From contig DASYSE010000083.1 in assembly GCA_036003705.1 (NCBI GenBank), forward strand, positions 1 to 61,395: a stretch of DNA of 61,395 nucleotides. The letters run 5' to 3'. Position numbers and translations under genes: made by a program. Below are positions 49,146 to 56,602 of this stretch, piece by piece. The DNA is from CALGFH01 sp036003705 (lineage in GTDB: Bacteria; Actinomycetota; CALGFH01). A model generated the notes under the pieces. It searched no databases. It saw nothing but the letters and a program-made list of their open reading frames with translations, and was not told where the DNA came from. Each line of letters starts with the position of its first letter. The first letter of the stretch is position 1.

Positions 49146-49778
49146 ATGGCGGAGCAGCTCACCACCAGGCAGCGGCGCATCCTGGAGGTGATCCGCGACG
49201 CGGTCGCGGACCGCGGGTATCCCCCGTCCATCCGCGAGATCGGCGAGGCGGTCGGGCTGACCTCGACATCGAGTGTCCACTCCCAGCTGGAGGCGCTCCA
49301 GCGCAAAGGATTCATCCGCCGCGACCCGACCAAGCCACGTGCCATCGAGGTGCACTTCGACGACCCGGTGGCGGCCATGCCGCGGCCGCTACCAACCTAC
49401 GTGCCGCTGATGAGCGCCCCGGTCGCCGCCGGTACCGGTACCCTGCCCGACGACGTGGTCGAGGAGCTGCTGCCGCTCCCGCGCGAGCTGGTGGGCCAGG
49501 GCCAGTTGATGATGCTCCAGGTTCGGGGGGACTCGATGGTCGGCGCGGGCGTGCTCGACCGCGACTACGTGGTCGTGCGCCGCCAGGACTCCGCCGACAA
49601 CGGCGACATGGTCGCCGCCCTGCTGCCCAACCTCGAGTCCGAGGCCACGGTCAAGCATTTCTCGCGCCGGGGCGGCCACGTCCAGCTCCTGCCCGACAAC
49701 CCCGCGTTCGAGCCGATCGACGGCGACCAGGCCCAGATCCTCGGCAAGGTGGTCGCCGTCCTCCGCCGCCTTCGCTGA
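49146..49778 (+). CDS. lexA: SOS repressor LexA
   Basis: The 210-residue protein has the LexA winged helix (LTTRQRRILEVIRDAVADRG, PPSIREIGEAVGLTSTSSVH), catalytic Ser 130 in VRGDSMVGAGV and Lys 170 in ATVKHFSR. The cleavage Ala-Gly is at 95-96, but the surrounding loop reads PLMSAPVAAGTGTL where most LexA proteins have PLVG-I-AG-PI. It binds the SOS boxes upstream and the one at 4262. It shares a divergent region with a LysM gene, and nrdR-nrdJ lie beyond, as in other actinobacteria. Confidence 0.95.
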   Translation: MAEQLTTRQRRILEVIRDAVADRGYPPSIREIGEAVGLTSTSSVHSQLEALQRKGFIRRDPTKPRAIEVHFDDPVAAMPRPLPTYVPLMSAPVAAGTGTLPDDVVEELLPLPRELVGQGQLMMLQVRGDSMVGAGVLDRDYVVVRRQDSADNGDMVAALLPNLESEATVKHFSRRGGHVQLLPDNPAFEPIDGDQAQILGKVVAVLRRLR

Positions 49779-49978
49779 CGACCCTGGGTCTCGATCGCGG
49801 GGGACCCGTGCCACGCTTCTGATCCATCAGGTGCGTGTGGTGAGCCGATGGCGTGAGGGAGGGGTGCACGCCGGGTTGTGACCAAACCGATGTTCTCGCA
49901 CGCTTGTCGATTCGCGGCCGAAGAGGTTGAGTCCGGGTCGTTCCTGCACGGGGGGGTTGCGAACGAGGAGGTCCCCCT

Positions 49979-50662
49979 ATGCCCACCGGTCGGCACAGCA
50001 AGGGACGAGCGGCGGACGACCTGGGTCTGAACAGGCGGCGGTTCCTGCGGGCAGCTGGAGTCGGCACGGCGGGCGCGATGGTCGCCGCCGGCGCCGTGGT
50101 CGGTCAGGCGGGTGCCGAGGTGGCAGGTGCGGCCGTGGCAGGTGCGGCCGTGCCAGGTGGCTCGGGCCCGGAGATCCCGGCCCGCCGCCAGGTGGTGCGG
50201 ACGGGTGGGCAACGCGCCGCCGCCGTGCAGACGGTCAGCGGCCCGCTCTCGTTCCATACGATCTCACCGCAGCGCTACCTGGACACCCGGTTCGACGGTA
50301 ACGGCCCGTTCCCACCGCAGGGCGCCATCGGCGAGTTCTTCGTCTTCGACTTCGGGGACCCTGACTACTTCGCCGACGGCTTCCCCAACGAGGTGCCCGC
50401 CGACGCCAGGGCAATCGCCTGCAACCTCACCGTCACCGGCGGCAAGTCCGGCGGCAACCTGCGCGCCTTCCCGGGCAACAGCAACGTGATCCCGCTGGTC
50501 TCCAATGTGAACTGGACGACCGGCCAGACGGTGGCCAACTACGCGATCGTCGGCGCGGCCACCCCGGCCGACGGCGCGTACCAGGCCAGCGTCGGGCTGC
50601 ACAACGCCTCGACCCAGGGCAGCGTCCACGTGATCGTGGACATCAGCGGCTTCTTCATCTAG
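49979..50662 (+). CDS. Tat-exported protein with actinobacterial beta-domain
   Basis: The 227-residue protein starts with a twin-arginine signal (LNRRRFLRAAGVGTAGAMVA) and an Ala/Gly-rich spacer. A ~140-residue domain follows with SFHTISPQRYLDTRF, AIACNLTVTGG, NVNWTTGQTVANYAIVG and the closing VHVIVDISGFFI. This LDTR...VIVD-GYF pattern is common as a C-terminal domain of secreted actinobacterial hydrolases; here it stands alone. GAGGAGG lies 7 bases before the ATG. The TAG stop is part of repeat element C. Confidence 0.82.
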   Translation: MPTGRHSKGRAADDLGLNRRRFLRAAGVGTAGAMVAAGAVVGQAGAEVAGAAVAGAAVPGGSGPEIPARRQVVRTGGQRAAAVQTVSGPLSFHTISPQRYLDTRFDGNGPFPPQGAIGEFFVFDFGDPDYFADGFPNEVPADARAIACNLTVTGGKSGGNLRAFPGNSNVIPLVSNVNWTTGQTVANYAIVGAATPADGAYQASVGLHNASTQGSVHVIVDISGFFI

Positions 50663-50825
50663 AACGGCGGCCAGGTGTCCGGCGCCGCATGCGGTGCCGA
50701 GCCAGCGGTGCAGCCGGGGGCTTGCGCCGCCGCCGGGGGCTTGCGCCGCCGCCTGGGGCTTGCGCCGCCGCCAACGGCGGCCACGAACATCCGCTCGAAC
50801 CCCGATCCCGTTGCCCGGTGCGCTA
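50660..50825 (+). repeat. Dispersed element, copy C, with internal 19-bp triplication
   Basis: The core from GAACGGCGG to GCGCTAG matches copies A and B but is longer because a 19-bp unit (GCCGGGGGCTTGCGCCGCC) is repeated three times at 50713-50769. The left TAG ends the Tat-protein gene, and the right CTAG read on the minus strand gives the TAG that ends hflX. An internal GCCGCC-AAC-GGCGGC hairpin is shared with copy B. Confidence 0.85.
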
Positions 50826-52253
50826 GGCCGGCCCGGAGGCGGGGGCGCCGGTACGTGCCCCCGGCCGTCCGGGGGCTGGCTGCGCGGAGTCGTCCATGCG
50901 GAAGGGGTCGAGGGCGTGGGCGAGGGCGGCGGGGGCGCGCAGGCGGACCCGGGTGCCGGCGCCGACGTGCTCGACCTTGAGGATCTCGGCCTCGCGGTGT
51001 GCCCGGTCGACCAGGTCGCCGCGGTCGTAGGGAAGCAGCACCGCCAGGTCGACCTCGGGATGGGGCAGCCGGGTGGCGATGGCGGCCAGCAGCTCCTGGA
51101 CCCCCTCGCCGGTGGCGGCCGCGAGCATCGGGACCCCGGGGAACTGGCGTGCCAGCCGAGCCCGGGTGACCTCGTCGAGCAGGTCGGCCTTGTTCAGCAC
51201 CGGCAGCTCGGGAACATCGGAGGCGCCGACCTCGCCAAGCACGGCCCGGACGGCGGCCATCTGCCCGCCGGGGTCGGACTGGGCGGCGTCCACCAGGTGG
51301 ACGACCAGGTCGGCCCTCGCGACCTCCTCCAGGGTCGACTTGAACGCCTCGACGAGGTCATGGGGCAGCTTGGCGATGAATCCCACCGTGTCGGTGAAGG
51401 TCGCCGCCCGCCCGCCGGGAAGGTCGAGCCGCCGGGTGGTCGGGTCGAGGGTCGAGAACAGCTTGTCCTCGACCAGCACCCCGGCCCCGGACAGCCGGTT
51501 CAGCAGGGTCGACTTGCCGGCGTTGGTGTAGCCGACGAGGGCGACACCGGGCACGCCGGCGCGCTCGCGGCCACGGCGCTTGACGTCGCGGGTCCGAGCC
51601 ATGTCGACCAGGTCGCGGCGGAGCTTGGTGATCCGGCGGCGGATGCGGCGCCGGTCGACCTCCATCTTGGTCTCGCCGGGCCCACGGGTGCCGATCGGCC
51701 CGCCGGAGCCCATGCCGCTGCCGACCCGGGTCAGGCTCTCGCCCCAGCCGCGGAGCCGGGGCAGCATGTAGCTGAGCTGAGCGAGCTCGACCTGCGCCTT
51801 GCCCTCTCTGCTGGTGGCGTGCTGGGCGAAGATGTCGAGGATCAGCACGGTCCGGTCGATCACCTTGGCGTCGACCAGCTCCTCCAGGTGGCGGAGCTGC
51901 CCCGGGGAGAGCTCGTCGTCCATGATCACGGTGTCGGCGCCAAGAGCCTGCACGGTCGCGGCCAGCTCCCGGGCCTTGCCCTTGCCGATGAAGGTGCCGG
52001 CGTCCGGCTTGGCCCGGCGCTGCACCATGGCGTCCAGCACCTCGGCCCCGGCCGTCTCGGCCAGCCGGCGCAGCTCGTCGACCGAGCGCTCGGCCGCCTC
52101 TACCGACCCGGCGACGGCCACGCCGACGAGGATCACCCGCTCGAGTCGGAGCTTGCGCAGCTCGACGAGCTTGATCTCGTCGGGCTTGGCGGCCGGGTTG
52201 GTCATGGGCGCGCCGTCGAGCTGGCGGGCGCCGGGCAATGTCTTCTCGCTCAT
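50823..52253 (-). CDS. hflX: Ribosome-associated GTPase HflX
   Basis: The 476-residue GTPase has the HflX N-terminal domain (RRAKPDAGTFIGKGKARELA), the linker GSGMGSGGPIGTRGPGETKM, G1 VGYTNAGKSTLLNRLSG, G3 DTVGFIAKLPHDLVEAF and G4 VLNKADLL. It splits or rescues stalled ribosomes under stress. ATG 52253 is chosen because GGTGGAAGG directly precedes it; a frame to 52310 is open. The C-terminal Pro/Gly-rich tail (QPAPGRPGARTGAPASGPA) ends in repeat element C and may partly derive from it. Confidence 0.93.
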   Translation of the reverse strand: MSEKTLPGARQLDGAPMTNPAAKPDEIKLVELRKLRLERVILVGVAVAGSVEAAERSVDELRRLAETAGAEVLDAMVQRRAKPDAGTFIGKGKARELAATVQALGADTVIMDDELSPGQLRHLEELVDAKVIDRTVLILDIFAQHATSREGKAQVELAQLSYMLPRLRGWGESLTRVGSGMGSGGPIGTRGPGETKMEVDRRRIRRRITKLRRDLVDMARTRDVKRRGRERAGVPGVALVGYTNAGKSTLLNRLSGAGVLVEDKLFSTLDPTTRRLDLPGGRAATFTDTVGFIAKLPHDLVEAFKSTLEEVARADLVVHLVDAAQSDPGGQMAAVRAVLGEVGASDVPELPVLNKADLLDEVTRARLARQFPGVPMLAAATGEGVQELLAAIATRLPHPEVDLAVLLPYDRGDLVDRAHREAEILKVEHVGAGTRVRLRAPAALAHALDPFRMDDSAQPAPGRPGARTGAPASGPA

Positions 52254-52325
52254 TCCTTCCACCGTAGCGGGTCGTTCGCCATCCGTCCCGGTATTTCCCA
52301 TGCCGGCCACCTGGCGACGCGCCCG

Positions 52326-53492
52326 CTACCGACCGACCAGGGCCTTGCGGACCCGCTCGCAGCCTTCCTCGAGCCTGCTGTCGGGGATGGTCAGCGACAG
52401 CCGGATGTAGCCTTCGCCGCTCGGGCCGTAGCCTGTGCCCGGGGCGACCACCACGCCGGCTTCGTCGAGCAGCCGGGCGGTGAAGTCGACGCTGGACTCC
52501 CCCGGCGGGGTCGGCAGCCAGACGTAGAGGGCACCCTTGGGGGCGTCGGCCTTCCAGCCGGCCTCCCAGAACACCTCCATGATCCGGTCGCGACGGCGCC
52601 GGTAGGTGTCCAGCAGGCCGGGCAGGTGCGGCATGCCGCTCTCCAGGGCGGCCACCCCGGCCCGCTGCACGGCGTTGAAGATGCCGGAGTCGATGTTGGT
52701 CTTGACCCGGCCGAGCGCCTCGATGGCCGGCGGGCTGCCCACCGCCCAGCCGATCCGCCAGCCGGTCCTGTTGAAGATCTTGGACAGCGACCCGAACTCG
52801 ATGGCGACCTCCATCGCCCCCGGCGCCTGCAGCACCGACGGGGCGACGAAGCCGTCGTAGGTGATCTCCGAGTAGGCGTTGTCGTAGGCGAGCAGCAGGT
52901 CACGCTCGGTCGCGAACCGGACCGCTTCCCGAAGCTGGTCGAGGGTGGCGACCGCGCCGGTCGGGTTGGAGGGGTAGCACAGCCACAGCAGCTTGGCCCG
53001 CGGCGCAACCGACCGGTCGACGGAGGCGAAGTCCGGGAACCAGCCCTCCTCGGCGGTGAGCGGTATGTGCACCGGCTCCCCGCCGGCCAGGATGGTCCCG
53101 ACCTCGTAGACCGGATAGCCGGGCTCGGTCACCAGCACCTGGTCGCCCGGGTCCACGAACGCCCACGGCAGGTGGGCGATTCCCTCCTTGGACCCCAGCA
53201 GCGGCAGGACCTGGGTGTCCGGGTCCAGCTCGACCCCGAAGCGGCGCCGGTAGAAGCCGGCGATCGCCCGCCGGAAGGATGGCAGCCCGAAGTAGCTCGG
53301 ATACCGGTGGGTCGAGGGGTCCCTGGCGGCCCTGCCCAGCTCCTCGATCACGAAGTCCGGGGTCGGCAGGTCGGGATCGCCGATGCCGAACGAGATGACG
53401 TCGACACCAGCCGCCTTGCGCTCGGCGACCTTCCGGTCGATCTCGGCGAACAGGTACGGCGGGATGGCCGCGATGCGACGAGCGGTGTGCAT
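52326..53492 (-). CDS. dapL: LL-diaminopimelate aminotransferase-like class I/II aminotransferase
   Basis: The 388-residue PLP enzyme has FGIGDPDLPTPDFVIEEL, HRYPSYFGLPSFRRAIAGFY, YPSNPTGAVATLDQL, YDNAYSEITYDG and the PLP lysine in GSLSKIFNRTGWRIGW. The N-terminal RIAAIPPYLFAEIDRKVAER and the GIGDPDLPTP segment fit DapL, which makes LL-diaminopimelate from tetrahydrodipicolinate in one step. dapF lies nearby on the same strand, supporting lysine/peptidoglycan synthesis. A general aspartate-type aminotransferase is the main alternative. Confidence 0.85.
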   Translation of the reverse strand: MHTARRIAAIPPYLFAEIDRKVAERKAAGVDVISFGIGDPDLPTPDFVIEELGRAARDPSTHRYPSYFGLPSFRRAIAGFYRRRFGVELDPDTQVLPLLGSKEGIAHLPWAFVDPGDQVLVTEPGYPVYEVGTILAGGEPVHIPLTAEEGWFPDFASVDRSVAPRAKLLWLCYPSNPTGAVATLDQLREAVRFATERDLLLAYDNAYSEITYDGFVAPSVLQAPGAMEVAIEFGSLSKIFNRTGWRIGWAVGSPPAIEALGRVKTNIDSGIFNAVQRAGVAALESGMPHLPGLLDTYRRRRDRIMEVFWEAGWKADAPKGALYVWLPTPPGESSVDFTARLLDEAGVVVAPGTGYGPSGEGYIRLSLTIPDSRLEEGCERVRKALVGR

Positions 53493-53589
53493 GAGCTGGG
53501 CATTCCTCCTCGCGTCAAGGGTCGGCAGAGCCGGCGGTCCGGTCTGTCTGAGTGAGCAGCCTACCGTCCGGCGCCGTATGACCTTCCGT

Positions 53590-53898
53590 TCATCGGACCC
53601 TCAGATCCCCGCTGCCGATGCGCGCAAGGGAGCCCTCGGTGCGCCGGCCCTCGGCCCGGTAGACGAAGCGGATGACCTCGCCGCCCTCGGCGCGAGTGAT
53701 GGCTTCCTGACCGGTCAGGTGAATCTGGTCGTCGCTGTCCTGACCGGGACGCATGACGAACCGGACCAGGTCCGGCTGGGCCGGGAATCGTTGACCGTTG
53801 CCGGTGGTGTAGCCGAACAGGAGACGGGCCAGCTCCGACTTGGAGTCGAGTGGCCGATGCTCGGCGAGACGGTGGTCGAACACCATGACGTCGTACAT
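53590..53898 (-). CDS. Conserved-looking small protein of unknown function (102 aa)
   Basis: ATG 53898 (MYDVMVFDHRLAEHRPLDSK) has GGAGG about 11 bases upstream. The product mixes charged and hydrophobic residues (LLFGYTTGNGQRFPAQPDLV, then EGGEVIRFVYRAEGR) and looks like a small beta-rich fold. It lies alone between dapL and dapF on the same strand. No family is recognised. Confidence 0.6.
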   Translation of the reverse strand: MYDVMVFDHRLAEHRPLDSKSELARLLFGYTTGNGQRFPAQPDLVRFVMRPGQDSDDQIHLTGQEAITRAEGGEVIRFVYRAEGRRTEGSLARIGSGDLRVR

Positions 53899-53974
53899 GG
53901 AGCACTGCTCCTCCTGCACCGTTTTGCGGCAGTCTATGCCACTTCTCGGCGAAGTCGGTTCAGCGACGTCCTGG

Positions 53975-54802
53975 TCACCTGTCCGCGGGCGCCGGCGCCG
54001 AGAGAAGGTCCGGCATGATGGTGCCGTGGGCGACCTCCCGGGCTGGGCCGGTCATGCGGACAGTGCCACCGGGGGCCCAGTCCAGCTCGAGCCGGCCGCC
54101 GCGCAGCTCGATCACGACCGGGCGGCCGGCGAAGCCGCGAACCTGGGCGGCCACCGCCACCGCGCAGGCGCCGGTGCCGCAGGCCAGTGTCTCCCCTACG
54201 CCGCGCTCCCAGGTCCGCTGGCGCACGGTGGCCCGGTCCACGACCTGGGCGAACTCGACGTTGGTCTTGGCGGGGAGGAAGGCCGGGTGGGTCTCGAGCC
54301 TCGGGCCGAGGGTGGTCACCGGGGCGGTGTCCACGTCCTGGACGAACACCACGGCGTGCGGGTTGCCCATGGACAGGCAGGTGGCGGTGACCGACTGGCC
54401 GTTCAGGTCGATCGTGCGCTCCTCCTCGACGCTGGGGGCGCCCATGTCGACGGTGACCCGGTCGATGCAGCCGTGGTCGTCGGCATGCAGCTCGAGGTGC
54501 TTGATCCCGGCCCGGGTCTCGAGGTCGAAGGAGCCGCCGACGTGCCCGCGGTCGCCCAGGTACTTGCCGACCACCCGGACCCCGTTGCCGCACATCTCGG
54601 CCACCGAGCCGTCGGCGTTGCGGTAGTCCATGAAGAACGGCGCGTCGGTGCCGGGGGCGATGCGGATCAGGCCGTCCGCCCCGATCCCGAAATGGCGGTC
54701 GCAGACCGCCCTGACCAGCTCAGGGGTGAGCCGGTAGCGGTCGGTCAGGTCCTCGACCACCACGAAGTCGTTGCCCGTCCCGTGCGCCTTGACGAACTCC
54801 AC
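53975..54802 (-). CDS. dapF: Diaminopimelate epimerase
   Basis: The 275-residue enzyme has both catalytic cysteines: DGSVAEMCGNGVRVVG (Cys 1) and ETLACGTGACAVAVAA (Cys 2). It also has GTGNDFVVVEDL and SMGNPHAVVFVQD. It interconverts LL- and meso-diaminopimelate for lysine and peptidoglycan. GTG 54802 lies 2 bp after the miaA stop, with AAGGA inside the miaA end, so expression is coupled. The order miaA-dapF is conserved in actinobacteria. Confidence 0.95.
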   Translation of the reverse strand: MEFVKAHGTGNDFVVVEDLTDRYRLTPELVRAVCDRHFGIGADGLIRIAPGTDAPFFMDYRNADGSVAEMCGNGVRVVGKYLGDRGHVGGSFDLETRAGIKHLELHADDHGCIDRVTVDMGAPSVEEERTIDLNGQSVTATCLSMGNPHAVVFVQDVDTAPVTTLGPRLETHPAFLPAKTNVEFAQVVDRATVRQRTWERGVGETLACGTGACAVAVAAQVRGFAGRPVVIELRGGRLELDWAPGGTVRMTGPAREVAHGTIMPDLLSAPAPADR

Positions 54803-54804
54803 GC

Positions 54805-55737
54805 TCAGTCCTTGGTGAACGCCTCCAGGGCCCAGCCCGCGCGCTCCGGCCCGGGAGGAAGGGTACTCCATCGCACCCGCGGGTCCCTGCGGAACCAGGC
54901 CAGCTGGCGGCGAGCGTAGGCGCGGGTCCGCTTGATCACCGCCTCGATCGCCTCGGAGATCGGCGAACCCTGGTCCATGGCGTCGAGCAGCTCCTTGTAG
55001 CCAAGCGCCTGCCTGGCCGTCCGCGACAGGGGCCGGTCGGCCAGCCGCCGGACCTCGTCGACCAGCCCGGCCCCGGCCATCGCCGCCACCCGTTCGGCCA
55101 CCCTGGCCCGGAGCATTGCCGGGCCCGGGTCCAGGCCGAGCACGGTCAGCCGGTATCGGGAGTTCGGGGCGTCCATCGCCGACCGGAACGACGAGAACGG
55201 CCGGCCGGTCAGCTCGATCACCTCCAGGGCCCTGACCACCCGGCGCAGGTTGCCCGGCTGGATGCGGCCGGCCGCCGGCGGGTCGGCCACGGCCAGCCGC
55301 CGGTACAGCTCGCGGAGGCCGACCTCGGCCACCTCGGCCTCCAGCCGTGACCGGACGGCCGTGTCGGTCGGTGGGAAGACGAATTCGTCGACGACCGCGT
55401 GGTAGTACAGGCCGGACCCGCCGACCAGCAGTGGGAGCCGCCCCCGGTCGAGCACGTCGGCGATCGCGGTCCGAGCCAGCGGCTGGAAGCGCGCCACCGA
55501 GAACTCCTCGCCCGGGTCGACCAGGTCGACCAGGTGATGCGGTACCCGTTCCCGCTGCTCGAGGGTCGGCTTGGCCGTTCCGATGTCCATACCCCGGTAC
55601 ACCAGCATCGCGTCGGCGCTCACCACCTCCGCCCCGAGCCGCCCGGCGAGCTCGAGGGCAAGCTCGGTCTTCCCTGCCGCCGTCGGCCCCATCACCGCCA
55701 GGACCGGCCCCGGCCTCGGGTCAAGCGGGTCGGTCAT
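54805..55737 (-). CDS. miaA: tRNA dimethylallyltransferase MiaA
   Basis: The 310-residue enzyme has P-loop MGPTAAGKTELALELA, VVSADAMLVYRGMDIGTAKP, LLVGGSGLYYHAVVDE and KRTRAYARRQLAWFRRDPRV. It adds dimethylallyl to A37 of UNN-reading tRNAs, the substrate then methylthiolated by MiaB. The ATG overlaps the preceding LigB-like gene stop by 4 bp (ATGA). It is part of the miaB-ligB-miaA-dapF operon. Confidence 0.96.
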   Translation of the reverse strand: MTDPLDPRPGPVLAVMGPTAAGKTELALELAGRLGAEVVSADAMLVYRGMDIGTAKPTLEQRERVPHHLVDLVDPGEEFSVARFQPLARTAIADVLDRGRLPLLVGGSGLYYHAVVDEFVFPPTDTAVRSRLEAEVAEVGLRELYRRLAVADPPAAGRIQPGNLRRVVRALEVIELTGRPFSSFRSAMDAPNSRYRLTVLGLDPGPAMLRARVAERVAAMAGAGLVDEVRRLADRPLSRTARQALGYKELLDAMDQGSPISEAIEAVIKRTRAYARRQLAWFRRDPRVRWSTLPPGPERAGWALEAFTKD

Positions 55738-56591
55738 GACGCGGTCAGGAGGGCGACCAGGTAGCCGACGCCGTAGGGGGCGTCCTCGTACAGGACCTGG
55801 CCGCACATGGCCGGCGCGCTCTGGAGGGCGCCGGCAAGGACCTGGAGAGGGACCCGGCCGGCGGCCATAAGGTCGGCGGCCCGGTCCGGGTCCAGGTCGA
55901 GCAGCCGGTCCAGCGCGCCGGTCCGGAACGCCGCGGCGACCGAGGCGTCGAACGCGGCCGCTTCCGGGCGGAAGCCTCCCGGAGCCAGGTCGGTCCGGCA
56001 TGCGGACAGGTCCCCCAGCACCACCAGACCAACCGTGCCGTCCCCACCCACACCAACCGGCCCGGCCCCACCCACACCAACCGAGCCGTCCCCGCCCACA
56101 CCAACCGGGCTGTCCCCGCCCAGGGTGGGTGTTCCGGCGGTCGCGCGGCGGCGCTGGGCGGCGGCGGCCAGGTGTCGGCCGATGGTGGCTGCCGCGCCCG
56201 GGCCCAGGGAGGCTGGGGCGGTGGCTGCGAGCAGGCGGGCCGGGGGGGTGTCCAGGCCAGCCAGGAGGTAGGCGGCCACGGCCAGGGACAGGGGCAGGTC
56301 GGCGAGCCGGGCGGGCTCTGGGAGGTCGGTGAGGTCGAGGTCGAGCAGGGCGGGCAGGACGACCTCGAGGTCGGCCCCGTAGGGTCGGAACGACCCGGTG
56401 GCGGCGGCGTTGGGGACGCCCCAGACGGGGCCGTCGCCGATCAGGACGGTGGTGCCGGCGGCGGCGATGACGGCCTCCAGGGCCAGCCGGCACGCATGGC
56501 GCAACGGATCCAGCTCAGGCGCGGCTGCTCCGGCCAGCGCGGGGACGAGCAGGGGCGGGTGCGGCAGGAAGGCGGCCGCAGTCGGCGGCAT
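55734..56591 (-). CDS. Class III extradiol dioxygenase subunit B-like (LigB-fold) protein
   Basis: The 285-residue protein begins AAAFLPHPPLLVPALAG and carries VLIGDGPVWG, VVLGDLSACRTDLAPGGF and the ending APYGVGYLVALLTAS, a family repeatedly found between miaB and miaA in actinobacteria. The fold is that of LigB/MEMO proteins; its reaction is unknown. ATG 56591 gives the conserved start and lies 11 bp after miaB. A 24-bp tandem repeat inserts a VGVGGDG-type loop near residue 170-195. Confidence 0.85.
   Translation of the reverse strand: MPPTAAAFLPHPPLLVPALAGAAAPELDPLRHACRLALEAVIAAAGTTVLIGDGPVWGVPNAAATGSFRPYGADLEVVLPALLDLDLTDLPEPARLADLPLSLAVAAYLLAGLDTPPARLLAATAPASLGPGAAATIGRHLAAAAQRRRATAGTPTLGGDSPVGVGGDGSVGVGGAGPVGVGGDGTVGLVVLGDLSACRTDLAPGGFRPEAAAFDASVAAAFRTGALDRLLDLDPDRAADLMAAGRVPLQVLAGALQSAPAMCGQVLYEDAPYGVGYLVALLTAS
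56041..56112 (-). repeat. 24-bp tandem repeat, three full units, in the LigB-like gene
   Basis: Units at 56041, 56065 and 56089 encode an 8-residue VGVGG(D/A)G-type motif in frame, with partial units on both sides. Residues flanking the repeat follow the family pattern, so it looks like a loop expansion. Confidence 0.88.
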
Positions 56592-56602
56592 GGGCGGATC
56601 CG

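Noticed and set aside
49779..49978. Extra SOS box or small gene between lexA and the Tat-exported protein
   Set aside because: Only partial half-sites (for example GATGTTCTCGC) occur and no supported start lies in the gap.
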